Source of the DNA: Euwallacea fornicatus
Taxonomy: Eukaryota > Arthropoda > Insecta > Coleoptera > Curculionidae
Assembly (NCBI RefSeq): GCF_040115645.1
Contig: NW_027096074.1
Coordinates: forward strand, 62,001 to 126,000
Reading direction: 5' to 3'
Length of the DNA stretch: 64,000 nucleotides
Shown here: piece by piece, positions 53,857-64,000 of the stretch
Position numbering within the stretch: the first letter of the stretch is position 1
How the letters are laid out: the number at the start of each line of letters is the position of its first letter
Notes under the pieces: model-generated
Seen by the model: only the letters and a program-made list of their open reading frames with translations
Database searches by the model: none
What the model was told of the DNA's origin: nothing
Translations under genes and position numbers: made by a program

Positions 53857-54736
53857 CCAAGAAAAATAGTACTTTAAGTGCTCAAACACACAACTTTTGT
53901 GACTTTTCAAACTTTGAAGCTCGATAACTTCGGGAATTGTGGACCAAATTTTTTAAACAAAGTGTCAAATTAATCAGCTCGACGAGCTCTTTAAGATGTC
54001 GCAACACATCATAATTGCATCTTGTTGCATTTCCAAGAAAAATAGTACTTTAAGTGCTCAAACACACAACTTTTGTGACTTTCCAAACTTTGAAGCTCGA
54101 TAACTTCGTCAAATAAGGACCAAATTTATTAAACAAAGTGTCAAGTTAATGAGCTCGACGATCTCTTTAAGATGTCACAACAGATCATAATTGCATCTTG
54201 TTGAATTTCCAAGAAAAATAGTACTTTAAGTGCTCAAACACACAACTTTTGTGACTTTTCAAACTTTGAAGCTCGATAACTTCGGGAATTGTGGACCAAA
54301 TTTTTTAAACAAAGTGTCAAATTAATCAGCTCGACGAGCTCTTTAAGATGTCACAACACATCATAATTGCATCTTGTTGCATTTCCAAGAAAAATAGTAC
54401 TTTAAGTGCTCAAACACATAACTTTTGTGACTTTTCAAACTTTGAAGCTCGATAACTTCGGGAATTATGAACCAAATTTTTTAAACAAAGTGTCAAATTA
54501 ATCAGCTCCACGAGCTCTTTAAGATGTCACAACACATCATAATTGCATCTTGTTGCATTTCCAAGAAAAATAGTACTTTAAGTGCTCAAACACATAACTT
54601 TTGTGACTTTTCAAACTTTGAAGCTCGATAACTTCAGGAATTATGGACCAAATTTTTTAAACAAAGTGTCAAATTAATCAGCTCCACGAGCTCTTTAAGA
54701 TGTCACAACACATCATAATTGCATCTTGTTGCATTT
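53857..54736 (+). repeat. Linker units between two large repeats
   Basis: Five units between the 32/33-unit tandem repeat and block R2: C with GATGTCGCAAC, D with TTGAATTTCC, C, G and a CACATAAC unit with CTTCAGGAATT. Each of the first, second and last has a private base not seen elsewhere. The C-D-C run resembles units at 50689-50864 and neighbours. Confidence 0.65.
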
Positions 54737-57700
54737 CCAAGAAAAATAGTACTTTAAGTGCTCAAACACACAACTTTTGTGACTTTTCAAACTTTGAAGC
54801 TCGATAACTTCGGCAAATGAGGACTAAATTTGTTAAACAAAGTGTCAAATTAGTCAGCTCGACGAGATCTTTAAGATGTCACAACACATGATGATTGCAT
54901 CTTGTTGCATTTCCAAGAAAAATAGTACTTTAAGTGCTCAAACACACAACTTTTGTGACTTTTCAAACTTTGAAGCTCGATAACTTCGGCAAATGAGGAC
55001 CAAATTTTTTAAACAAAGTGTCAAATTAATCAGCTCGACGAGCTCTTTAAGATGTCACAACACATCATAATTGCATCTTGTTGCATTTCCAAGAAAAATA
55101 GTACTTTAAGTGCTCAAACACACAACTTTTGTGACTTTTCAAACTTTGAAGCTCGATAACTTCGGGAATTGTGGACCAAATTTTTTAAACAAAGTGTCAA
55201 ATTAATCAGCTCGACGAGCTCTTTAAGATGTCACAACACATCATGATTGCATCTTGTTGCATTTCCACGAATAAGAGTACTTTAAGTGCTCAAACACACA
55301 ACTTTTGTGACTTTTCAAACTTTGAAGCTCGATAACTTCGGGAATTATGGACCAAATTTGTTAAACAAAGTGTCAAATTAATCAGCTCGACGAGCTCTTT
55401 AAGATGTCACAACACATCATAATTGCATCTTGTTGCATTTCCAAGAAAAATAGTACTTTAAGTGCTCAAACACATAACTTTTGTGACTTTTCAAACTTTG
55501 AAGCTCGATAACTTCGGGAATTATGAACCAAATTTTTTAAACAAAGTGTCAAATTAATCAGCTCCACGAGCTCTTTAAGATGTCACAACACATCATAATT
55601 GCATCTTGTTGCATTTCCAAGAAAAATAGTACTTTAAGTGCTCAAACACACAACTTTTGTGACTTTTCAAACTTTGAAGCTCGATAACTTCGGCAAATGA
55701 GGACTAAATTTGTTAAACAAAGTGTCAAATTAGTCAGCTCGACGATCTCTTTAAGATGTCACAACACATCATAATTGCATCTTGTTGCATTTCCAAGAAA
55801 AATAGTACTTTAAGTGCTCAAACACACAACTTTTGTGACTTTTCAAACTTTGAAGCTCGATAACTTCGGCAAATGAGGACTAAATTTGTTAAACAAAGTG
55901 TCAAATTAGTCAGCTCGACGAGATCTTTAAGATGTCACAACACATGATGATTGCATCTTGTTGCATTTCCAAGAAAAATAGTACTTTAAGTGCTCAAACA
56001 CACAACTTTTGTGACTTTTCAAACTTTGAAGCTCGATAACTTCGGCAAATGAGGACCAAATTTTTTAAACAAAGTGTCAAATTAATCAGCTCGACGAGCT
56101 CTTTAAGATGTCACAACACATCATAATTGCATCTTGTTGCATTTCCAAGAAAAATAGTACTTTAAGTGCTCAAACACACAACTTTTGTGACTTTTCAAAC
56201 TTTGAAGCTCGATAACTTCGGCAAATGAGGACCAAATTTTTTAAACAAAGTGTCAAATTAATCAGCTCGACGAGCTCTTTAAGATGTCACAACACATCAT
56301 AATTGCATCTTGTTGCATTTCCAAGAAAAATAGTACTTTAAGTGCTCAAACACACAACTTTTGTGACTTTTCAAACTTTGAAGCTCGATAACTTCGGCAA
56401 ATGAGGACCAAATTTTTTAAACAAAGTGTCAAATTAATCAGCTCGACGAGCTCTTTAAGATGTCACAACACATCATAATTGCATCTTGTTGCATTTCCAC
56501 GAATAAGAGTACTTTAAGTGCTCAAACACACAACTTTTGTGACTTTTCAAACTTTGAAGCTCGATAACTTCGGGAATTATGGACCTAATTTGTTAAACAA
56601 AGTGTCAAATTAATCAGCTCCACGAGCTCTTTAAGATGTCACAACACATCATAATTGCATCTTGTTGCATTTCCAAGAAAAATAGTACTTTAAGTGCTCA
56701 AACACATAACTTTTGTGACTTTTCAAACTTTGAAGCTCGATAACTTCGGGAATTATGAACCAAATTTTTTAAACAAAGTGTCAAATTAATCAGCTCCACG
56801 AGCTCTTTAAGATGTCACAACACATCATAATTGCATCTTGTTGCATTTCCAAGAAAAATAGTACTTTAAGTGCTCAAACACATAACTTTTGTGACTTTTC
56901 AAACTTTGAAGCTCGATAACTTCGGGAATTGTGGACCAAATTTTTTAAACAAAGTGTCAAATTAATCAGCTCCACGAGCTCTTTAAGATGTCACAACACA
57001 TCATAATTGCATCTTGTTGCATTTCCAAGAAAAATAGTACTTTAAGTGCTCAAACACACAACTTTTGTGACTTTTCAAAATTTGAAGCTCGATAACTTCG
57101 GCAAATGAGGACTAAATTTGTTAAACAAAGTGTCAAATTAGTCAGCTCGACGATCTCTTTAAGATGTCACAACACATGATGATTGCATCTTGTTGCATTT
57201 CCACGAATAATAGTACTTTAAGTGCTCAAACACACAACTTTTGTGACTTTTCAAACTTTGAAGCTCGATAACTTCGGGAATTATGGACCAAATTTGTTAA
57301 ACAAAGTGTCAAATTAATCAGCTCGACGAGCTCTTTAAGATGTCACAACACATCATAATTGCATCTTGTTGCATTTCCAAGAAAAATAGTACTTTAAGTG
57401 CTCAAACACACAACTTTTGTGACTTTTCAAACTTTGAAGCTCGATAACTTCGGCAAATGAGGACTAAATTTGTTAAACAAAGTGTCAAATTAGTCAGCTC
57501 GACGAGATCTTTAAGATGTCACAACACATGATGATTGCATCTTGTTGCATTTCCAAGAAAAATACTACTTTAAGTGCTCAAACACACAACTTTTGTGACT
57601 TTTCAAACTTTGAAGCACGATAACATCGGGAATTGTGGACCAAATTTGTTAAACAAAGTGTCAAATTAATCAGCTCGACGATCTCTTTAAGATGTCACAA

Positions 57701-58016
57701 CAGATCATAATTGCATCTTGTTGCATTTCCAAGAAAAATAGTACTTTAAGTGCTCAAACACACAACTTTTGTGACTTTCCAAACTTTGAAGCTCGATAAC
57801 TTCGTCAAATAAGGACCAAATTTATTAAACAAAGTGTCAAGTTAATGAGCTCGACGATCTCTTTAAGATGTCACAACAGATCATAATTGCATCTTGTTGC
57901 ATTTCCAAGAAAAATAGTACTTTAAGTGCTCAAACACACAACTTTTGTGACTTTTCAAACTTTGAAGCTCGATAACTTCGGGAATTGTGGACCAAATTTT
58001 TTAAACAAAGTGTCAA
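54737..58016 (+). repeat. Duplicated block R2, copy 1
   Basis: 3280 bases matching 60721-64000 at an offset of 5984 bases (34 units). Shared private markers are GGACCTAATT (56586/62570), TTTTCAAAATTTG (57080/63064) and AACATCG (57625/63609). The block includes three identical F units in a row (55969-56496). Similarity may begin slightly earlier, in the shared GCTCCACGAG tail of the units at 54561 and 60545, whose cores differ. Confidence 0.9.
55969..56496 (+). repeat. Triplicated F unit
   Basis: Three consecutive units of one type (CGGCAAATGAGGACC core, TTTTTT, GAGCTCT tail, CATCATAATT end), apparently identical. The same triplet is at 61953-62480, so the triplication preceded the R2 duplication. 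Confidence 0.85.
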
Positions 58017-60720
58017 ATTAATCAGCTCGACGAGCTCTTTAAGATGTCACAACACATCATAATTGCATCTTGTTGCATTTCCAAGAAAAATAGTACTTTA
58101 AGTGCTCAAACACATAACTTTTGTGACTTTTCAAACTTTGAAGCTCGATAACTTCGGGAATTGTGGACCAAATTTTTTAAACAAAGTGTCAAATTAATCA
58201 GCTCGACGAGCTCTTTAAGATGTCACAACACATCATAATTGCATCTTGTTGCATTTCCAAGAAAAATAGTACTTTAAGTGCTCAAACACACAACTTTTGT
58301 GACTTTTCAAACTTTGAAGCTCGATAACTTCGGCAAATGAGGACTAAATTTGTTAAACAAAGTGTCAAATTAGTCAGCTCGACGATCTCTTTAAGATGTC
58401 ACAACACATCATAATTGCATCTTGTTGCATTTCCAAGAAAAATAGTACTTTAAGTGCTCAAACACACAACTTTTGTGACTTTTCAAACTTTGAAGCTCGA
58501 TAACTTCGGCAAATGAGGACTAAATTTGTTAAACAAAGTGTCAAATTAGTCAGCTCGACGAGATCTTTAAGATGTCACAACACATGATGATTGCATCTTG
58601 TTGCATTTCCAAGAAAAATAGTACTTTAAGTGCTCAAACACACAACTTTTGTGACTTTTCAAACTTTGAAGCTCGATAACTTCGGCAAATGAGGACCAAA
58701 TTTTTTAAACAAAGTGTCAAATTAATCAGCTCGACGAGCTCTTTAAGATGTCACAACACATCATGATTGCATCTTGTTGCATTTCCACGAATAATAGTAC
58801 TTTAAGTGCTCAAACACACAACTTTTGTGACTTTTCAAACTTTGAAGCTCGATAACTTCGGCAAATGAGGACTAAATTTGTTAAACAAAGTGTCAAATTA
58901 ATCAGCTCGACGAGATCTTTAAGATGTCACAACACATGATGATTGCATCTTGTTGCATTTCCAAGAAAAATAGTACTTTAAGTGCTCAAACACACAACTT
59001 TTGTGACTTTTCAAACTTTGAAGCTCGATAACTTCGGGAATTGTGGACCAAATTTTTTAAACAAAGTGTCAAATTAATCAGCTCGACGAGCTCTTTAAGA
59101 TGTCACAACACATCATGATTGCATCTTGTTGCATTTCCACGAATAATAGTACTTTAAGTGCTCAAACACACAACTTTTGTGACTTTTCAAACTTTGAAGC
59201 TCGATAACTTCGGGAATTATGGACCAAATTTGTTAAACAAAGTGTCAAATTAATCAGCTCGACGAGCTCTTTAAGATGTCACAACACATCATGATTGCAT
59301 CTTGTTGCATTTCCAAGAAAAATAGTACTTTAAGTGCTCAAACACACAACTTTTGTGACTTTTCAAACTTTGAAGCTCGATAACTTCGGCAAATGAGGAC
59401 TAAATTTGTTAAACAAAGTGTCAAATTAATCAGCTCGACGAGATCTTTAAGATGTCACAACACATGATGATTGCATCTTGTTGCATTTCCAAGAAAAATA
59501 GTACTTTAAGTGCTCAAACACACAACTTTTGTGACTTTTCAAACTTTGAAGCTCGATAACTTCGGGAATTGTGGACCAAATTTTTTAAACAAAGTGTCAA
59601 ATTAATCAGCTCGACGAGCTCTTTAAGATGTCACAACACATCATAATTGCATCTTGTTGCATTTCCAAGAAAAATAGTACTTTAAGTGCTCAAACACACA
59701 ACTTTTGTGACTTTTCAAACTTTGAAGCTCAATAACTTCGGCAAATGAGGACTAAATTTGTTAAACAAAGTGTCAAATTAGTCAGCTCGACGATCTCTTT
59801 AAGATGTCACAACACATCATAATTGCATCTTGTTGCATTTCCAAGAAAAATAGTACTTTAAGTGCTCAAACACACAACTTTTGTGACTTTTCAAACTTTG
59901 AAGCTCGATAACTTCGGCAAATGAGGACTAAATTTGTTAAACAAAGTGTCAAATTAGTCAGCTCGACGAGATCTTTAAGATGTCACAACACATGATGATT
60001 GCATCTTGTTGCATTTCCACGAATAATAGTACTTTAAGTGCTCAAACACACAACTTTTGTGACTTTTCAAACTTTGAAGCTCGATAACTTCGGCAAATGA
60101 GGACTACATTTGTTAAACAAAGTGTCAAATTAATCAGCTCGACGAGATCTTTAAGATGTCACAACACATGATGATTGCATCTTGTTGCATTTCCACGAAT
60201 AATAGTACTTTAAGTGCTCAAACACACAACTTTTGTGACTTTTCAAACTTTGAAGCTCGATAACTTCGGCAAATGAGGACTACATTTGTTAAACAAAGTG
60301 TCAAATTAATCAGCTCGACGAGATCTTTAAGATGTCACAACACATGATGATTGCATCTTGTTGCATTTCCAAGAAAAATAGTACTTTAAGTGCTCAAACA
60401 CACAACTTTTGTGACTTTTCAAACTTTGAAGCTCGATAACTTCGGGAATTGTGGACCAAATTTTTTAAACAAAGTGTCAAATTAATCAGCTCGACGAGCT
60501 CTTTAAGATGTCACAACACATCATAATTGCATCTTGTTGCATTTCCAAGAAAAATAGTACTTTAAGTGCTCAAACACACAACTTTTGTGACTTTCCAAAC
60601 TTTGAAGCTCGATAACTTCGTCAAATAAGGACCAAATTTATTAAACAAAGTGTCAAATTAATCAGCTCCACGAGCTCTTTAAGATGTCACAACACATCAT
60701 AATTGCATCTTGTTGCATTT
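58017..60720 (+). repeat. Spacer units between R2 copies
   Basis: About fifteen units of B, C, E and F classes with a single D unit at 60545. CCACGAATAATAG heads at 58785, 59137, 60017 and 60193 are regularly paired with CATGATGATT or CATCATGATT ends of the preceding unit. The unit at 59665 has CTCAATAAC joined to a B core, a mosaic. Confidence 0.75.
60017..60368 (+). repeat. Fresh single-unit duplication
   Basis: Two adjacent units with CCACGAATAATAG head, AAATTAATC tail and a private GGACTACATTTG appear identical. The private base is found nowhere else in the window, so this is a very young one-unit duplication. Confidence 0.85.
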
Positions 60721-63700
60721 CCAAGAAAAATAGTACTTTAAGTGCTCAAACACACAACTTTTGTGACTTTTCAAACTTTGAAGCTCGATAACTTCGGCAA
60801 ATGAGGACTAAATTTGTTAAACAAAGTGTCAAATTAGTCAGCTCGACGAGATCTTTAAGATGTCACAACACATGATGATTGCATCTTGTTGCATTTCCAA
60901 GAAAAATAGTACTTTAAGTGCTCAAACACACAACTTTTGTGACTTTTCAAACTTTGAAGCTCGATAACTTCGGCAAATGAGGACCAAATTTTTTAAACAA
61001 AGTGTCAAATTAATCAGCTCGACGAGCTCTTTAAGATGTCACAACACATCATAATTGCATCTTGTTGCATTTCCAAGAAAAATAGTACTTTAAGTGCTCA
61101 AACACACAACTTTTGTGACTTTTCAAACTTTGAAGCTCGATAACTTCGGGAATTGTGGACCAAATTTTTTAAACAAAGTGTCAAATTAATCAGCTCGACG
61201 AGCTCTTTAAGATGTCACAACACATCATGATTGCATCTTGTTGCATTTCCACGAATAAGAGTACTTTAAGTGCTCAAACACACAACTTTTGTGACTTTTC
61301 AAACTTTGAAGCTCGATAACTTCGGGAATTATGGACCAAATTTGTTAAACAAAGTGTCAAATTAATCAGCTCGACGAGCTCTTTAAGATGTCACAACACA
61401 TCATAATTGCATCTTGTTGCATTTCCAAGAAAAATAGTACTTTAAGTGCTCAAACACATAACTTTTGTGACTTTTCAAACTTTGAAGCTCGATAACTTCG
61501 GGAATTATGAACCAAATTTTTTAAACAAAGTGTCAAATTAATCAGCTCCACGAGCTCTTTAAGATGTCACAACACATCATAATTGCATCTTGTTGCATTT
61601 CCAAGAAAAATAGTACTTTAAGTGCTCAAACACACAACTTTTGTGACTTTTCAAACTTTGAAGCTCGATAACTTCGGCAAATGAGGACTAAATTTGTTAA
61701 ACAAAGTGTCAAATTAGTCAGCTCGACGATCTCTTTAAGATGTCACAACACATCATAATTGCATCTTGTTGCATTTCCAAGAAAAATAGTACTTTAAGTG
61801 CTCAAACACACAACTTTTGTGACTTTTCAAACTTTGAAGCTCGATAACTTCGGCAAATGAGGACTAAATTTGTTAAACAAAGTGTCAAATTAGTCAGCTC
61901 GACGAGATCTTTAAGATGTCACAACACATGATGATTGCATCTTGTTGCATTTCCAAGAAAAATAGTACTTTAAGTGCTCAAACACACAACTTTTGTGACT
62001 TTTCAAACTTTGAAGCTCGATAACTTCGGCAAATGAGGACCAAATTTTTTAAACAAAGTGTCAAATTAATCAGCTCGACGAGCTCTTTAAGATGTCACAA
62101 CACATCATAATTGCATCTTGTTGCATTTCCAAGAAAAATAGTACTTTAAGTGCTCAAACACACAACTTTTGTGACTTTTCAAACTTTGAAGCTCGATAAC
62201 TTCGGCAAATGAGGACCAAATTTTTTAAACAAAGTGTCAAATTAATCAGCTCGACGAGCTCTTTAAGATGTCACAACACATCATAATTGCATCTTGTTGC
62301 ATTTCCAAGAAAAATAGTACTTTAAGTGCTCAAACACACAACTTTTGTGACTTTTCAAACTTTGAAGCTCGATAACTTCGGCAAATGAGGACCAAATTTT
62401 TTAAACAAAGTGTCAAATTAATCAGCTCGACGAGCTCTTTAAGATGTCACAACACATCATAATTGCATCTTGTTGCATTTCCACGAATAAGAGTACTTTA
62501 AGTGCTCAAACACACAACTTTTGTGACTTTTCAAACTTTGAAGCTCGATAACTTCGGGAATTATGGACCTAATTTGTTAAACAAAGTGTCAAATTAATCA
62601 GCTCCACGAGCTCTTTAAGATGTCACAACACATCATAATTGCATCTTGTTGCATTTCCAAGAAAAATAGTACTTTAAGTGCTCAAACACATAACTTTTGT
62701 GACTTTTCAAACTTTGAAGCTCGATAACTTCGGGAATTATGAACCAAATTTTTTAAACAAAGTGTCAAATTAATCAGCTCCACGAGCTCTTTAAGATGTC
62801 ACAACACATCATAATTGCATCTTGTTGCATTTCCAAGAAAAATAGTACTTTAAGTGCTCAAACACATAACTTTTGTGACTTTTCAAACTTTGAAGCTCGA
62901 TAACTTCGGGAATTGTGGACCAAATTTTTTAAACAAAGTGTCAAATTAATCAGCTCCACGAGCTCTTTAAGATGTCACAACACATCATAATTGCATCTTG
63001 TTGCATTTCCAAGAAAAATAGTACTTTAAGTGCTCAAACACACAACTTTTGTGACTTTTCAAAATTTGAAGCTCGATAACTTCGGCAAATGAGGACTAAA
63101 TTTGTTAAACAAAGTGTCAAATTAGTCAGCTCGACGATCTCTTTAAGATGTCACAACACATGATGATTGCATCTTGTTGCATTTCCACGAATAATAGTAC
63201 TTTAAGTGCTCAAACACACAACTTTTGTGACTTTTCAAACTTTGAAGCTCGATAACTTCGGGAATTATGGACCAAATTTGTTAAACAAAGTGTCAAATTA
63301 ATCAGCTCGACGAGCTCTTTAAGATGTCACAACACATCATAATTGCATCTTGTTGCATTTCCAAGAAAAATAGTACTTTAAGTGCTCAAACACACAACTT
63401 TTGTGACTTTTCAAACTTTGAAGCTCGATAACTTCGGCAAATGAGGACTAAATTTGTTAAACAAAGTGTCAAATTAGTCAGCTCGACGAGATCTTTAAGA
63501 TGTCACAACACATGATGATTGCATCTTGTTGCATTTCCAAGAAAAATACTACTTTAAGTGCTCAAACACACAACTTTTGTGACTTTTCAAACTTTGAAGC
63601 ACGATAACATCGGGAATTGTGGACCAAATTTGTTAAACAAAGTGTCAAATTAATCAGCTCGACGATCTCTTTAAGATGTCACAACAGATCATAATTGCAT

Positions 63701-64000
63701 CTTGTTGCATTTCCAAGAAAAATAGTACTTTAAGTGCTCAAACACACAACTTTTGTGACTTTCCAAACTTTGAAGCTCGATAACTTCGTCAAATAAGGAC
63801 CAAATTTATTAAACAAAGTGTCAAGTTAATGAGCTCGACGATCTCTTTAAGATGTCACAACAGATCATAATTGCATCTTGTTGCATTTCCAAGAAAAATA
63901 GTACTTTAAGTGCTCAAACACACAACTTTTGTGACTTTTCAAACTTTGAAGCTCGATAACTTCGAGAATTGTGGACCAAATTTTTTAAACAAAGTGTCAA
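60721..64000 (+). repeat. Duplicated block R2, copy 2, cut by window end
   Basis: Partner of 54737-58016. Units match one to one by class and by the three private markers. The one difference I noticed is CTTCGAGAATT in the final partial unit against CTTCGGGAATT near 57980. The match is still running at base 64000, so the duplicated segment extends beyond the window. Confidence 0.9.
63889..64000 (+). repeat. Partial last unit
   Basis: The first 112 bases of a unit, truncated by the window edge and not by a biological boundary. C-class core with CTTCGAGAATT. Confidence 0.95.

Larger units (their letters stand above)
1..64000 (+). repeat. 176-bp tandem satellite array, whole window
   Basis: Head-to-tail copies of a 176-base unit fill the window, 363 complete and one partial. 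Register is exact: the unit head CCAAGAAAAATAG or a variant falls at 1+176n wherever I checked, including 31681 (n=180) and 63889 (n=363). All copies have the same orientation. The common form is about 35% G+C. Every forward frame meets several stop codons per unit, and because 176 is not a multiple of three the frame changes from unit to unit, so no coding sequence is possible beyond short chance stretches. Length near one nucleosome, homogeneity and nested larger repeats fit a centromeric or pericentromeric satellite of a plant or animal; a flowering plant is my guess. The family is not one I can name, and centromere function cannot be read from sequence alone. The strand is arbitrary. Confidence 0.98.

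Noticed and set aside
1..64000. Open reading frames or repeated protein-coding exons
   Set aside because: The unit has stops in every forward frame (for example TAG at 11, TAA at 19, TGA at 44, TAA at 69, TGA at 82, TAA at 98), and 176 is not a multiple of three, so the frame shifts every unit. Short open stretches repeat only as a by-product of the array, and substitutions show no codon-position pattern.
1..64000. CRISPR array
   Set aside because: The repeats are contiguous 176-base units with no unique spacers, no cas genes, and eukaryotic satellite features.
1..64000. Alpha satellite, Arabidopsis pAL1-type or another named centromeric satellite
   Set aside because: The length is in the same range, but I cannot match the sequence to a named family from memory, so I give no family name. 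A database search with one unit would decide.
1..64000. Promoters, terminators, tRNA, rRNA or telomeric repeats
   Set aside because: No such motif stands out from the unit sequence; A/T-rich words such as TTTAAA or TTAAGA recur once per unit as part of the satellite and have no gene context.

Overview
The whole window is one uninterrupted tandem satellite array. A 176-base unit repeats head to tail, always in the same orientation, from base 1 to base 64000. Units start at 1, 177, 353 and so on: position 31681 opens unit 181, and position 63889 opens the 364th unit, which the window cuts after 112 bases. 63888 is exactly 363 x 176, so there is no net insertion or deletion. I see no genes, RNA genes, transposon insertions, telomeric repeats, CRISPR arrays, inversions or unique spacers. 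The common form of the unit has 61 G/C bases of 176 (about 35%).

This is eukaryotic heterochromatin. A nucleosome-length unit, tens of kilobases of homogenised copies and nested larger repeats are typical of (peri)centromeric satellites in plants and animals. The sequence style suggests a flowering plant to me, but I cannot name the organism or the satellite family, and centromere function is inference.

Units differ at a limited set of sites. Within-unit coordinates count from CCAAGAAAAATAG (= 1). The main variable windows are 4-13, 51-95, 111-132 and 151-160. Core classes (around 70-95) are: A, CGTCAAATGAGGACTAAATT; B, CGGCAAATGAGGACTAAATT; C, CGGGAATTGTGGACC + TTTTTT; D, CGTCAAATAAGGACC + TTTATT; E, CGGGAATTATGGACC + TTTGTT; F, a B/C hybrid CGGCAAATGAGGACC + TTTTTT; G, CGGGAATTATGAACC. 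Reading the classes in order exposes large copied segments.

Layout: (1) 1-7040 is mixed A/B/C units with a 1.5-kb block duplicated 2992 bases apart. (2) 7041-10384 holds a second duplicated block, 1760 bases apart, with an extra unit in one copy. (3) 10385-35552 is A/B rich and built around a recurring six-unit module (1056 bases), with segment pairs 3168 and 7216 bases apart. (4) Near 35.55 kb the composition changes: D units, rare before, become common, E and G units appear, and the left-hand marker variants largely vanish. 35553-42416 holds another duplicated pair flanking a pocket of diverged units. (5) 42417-53856 is a direct tandem duplication of a 32-unit segment (5632 bases; the second copy has 33 units). 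(6) 53857-64000 contains a 3280-base segment repeated 5984 bases downstream and running off the right edge.

Recent unequal exchange and segment-scale amplification on a fixed 176-base register explain nearly everything. The most notable local structure is three 13-base perfect odd-centred palindromes per unit. All class calls and comparisons were made by eye, without alignment software.
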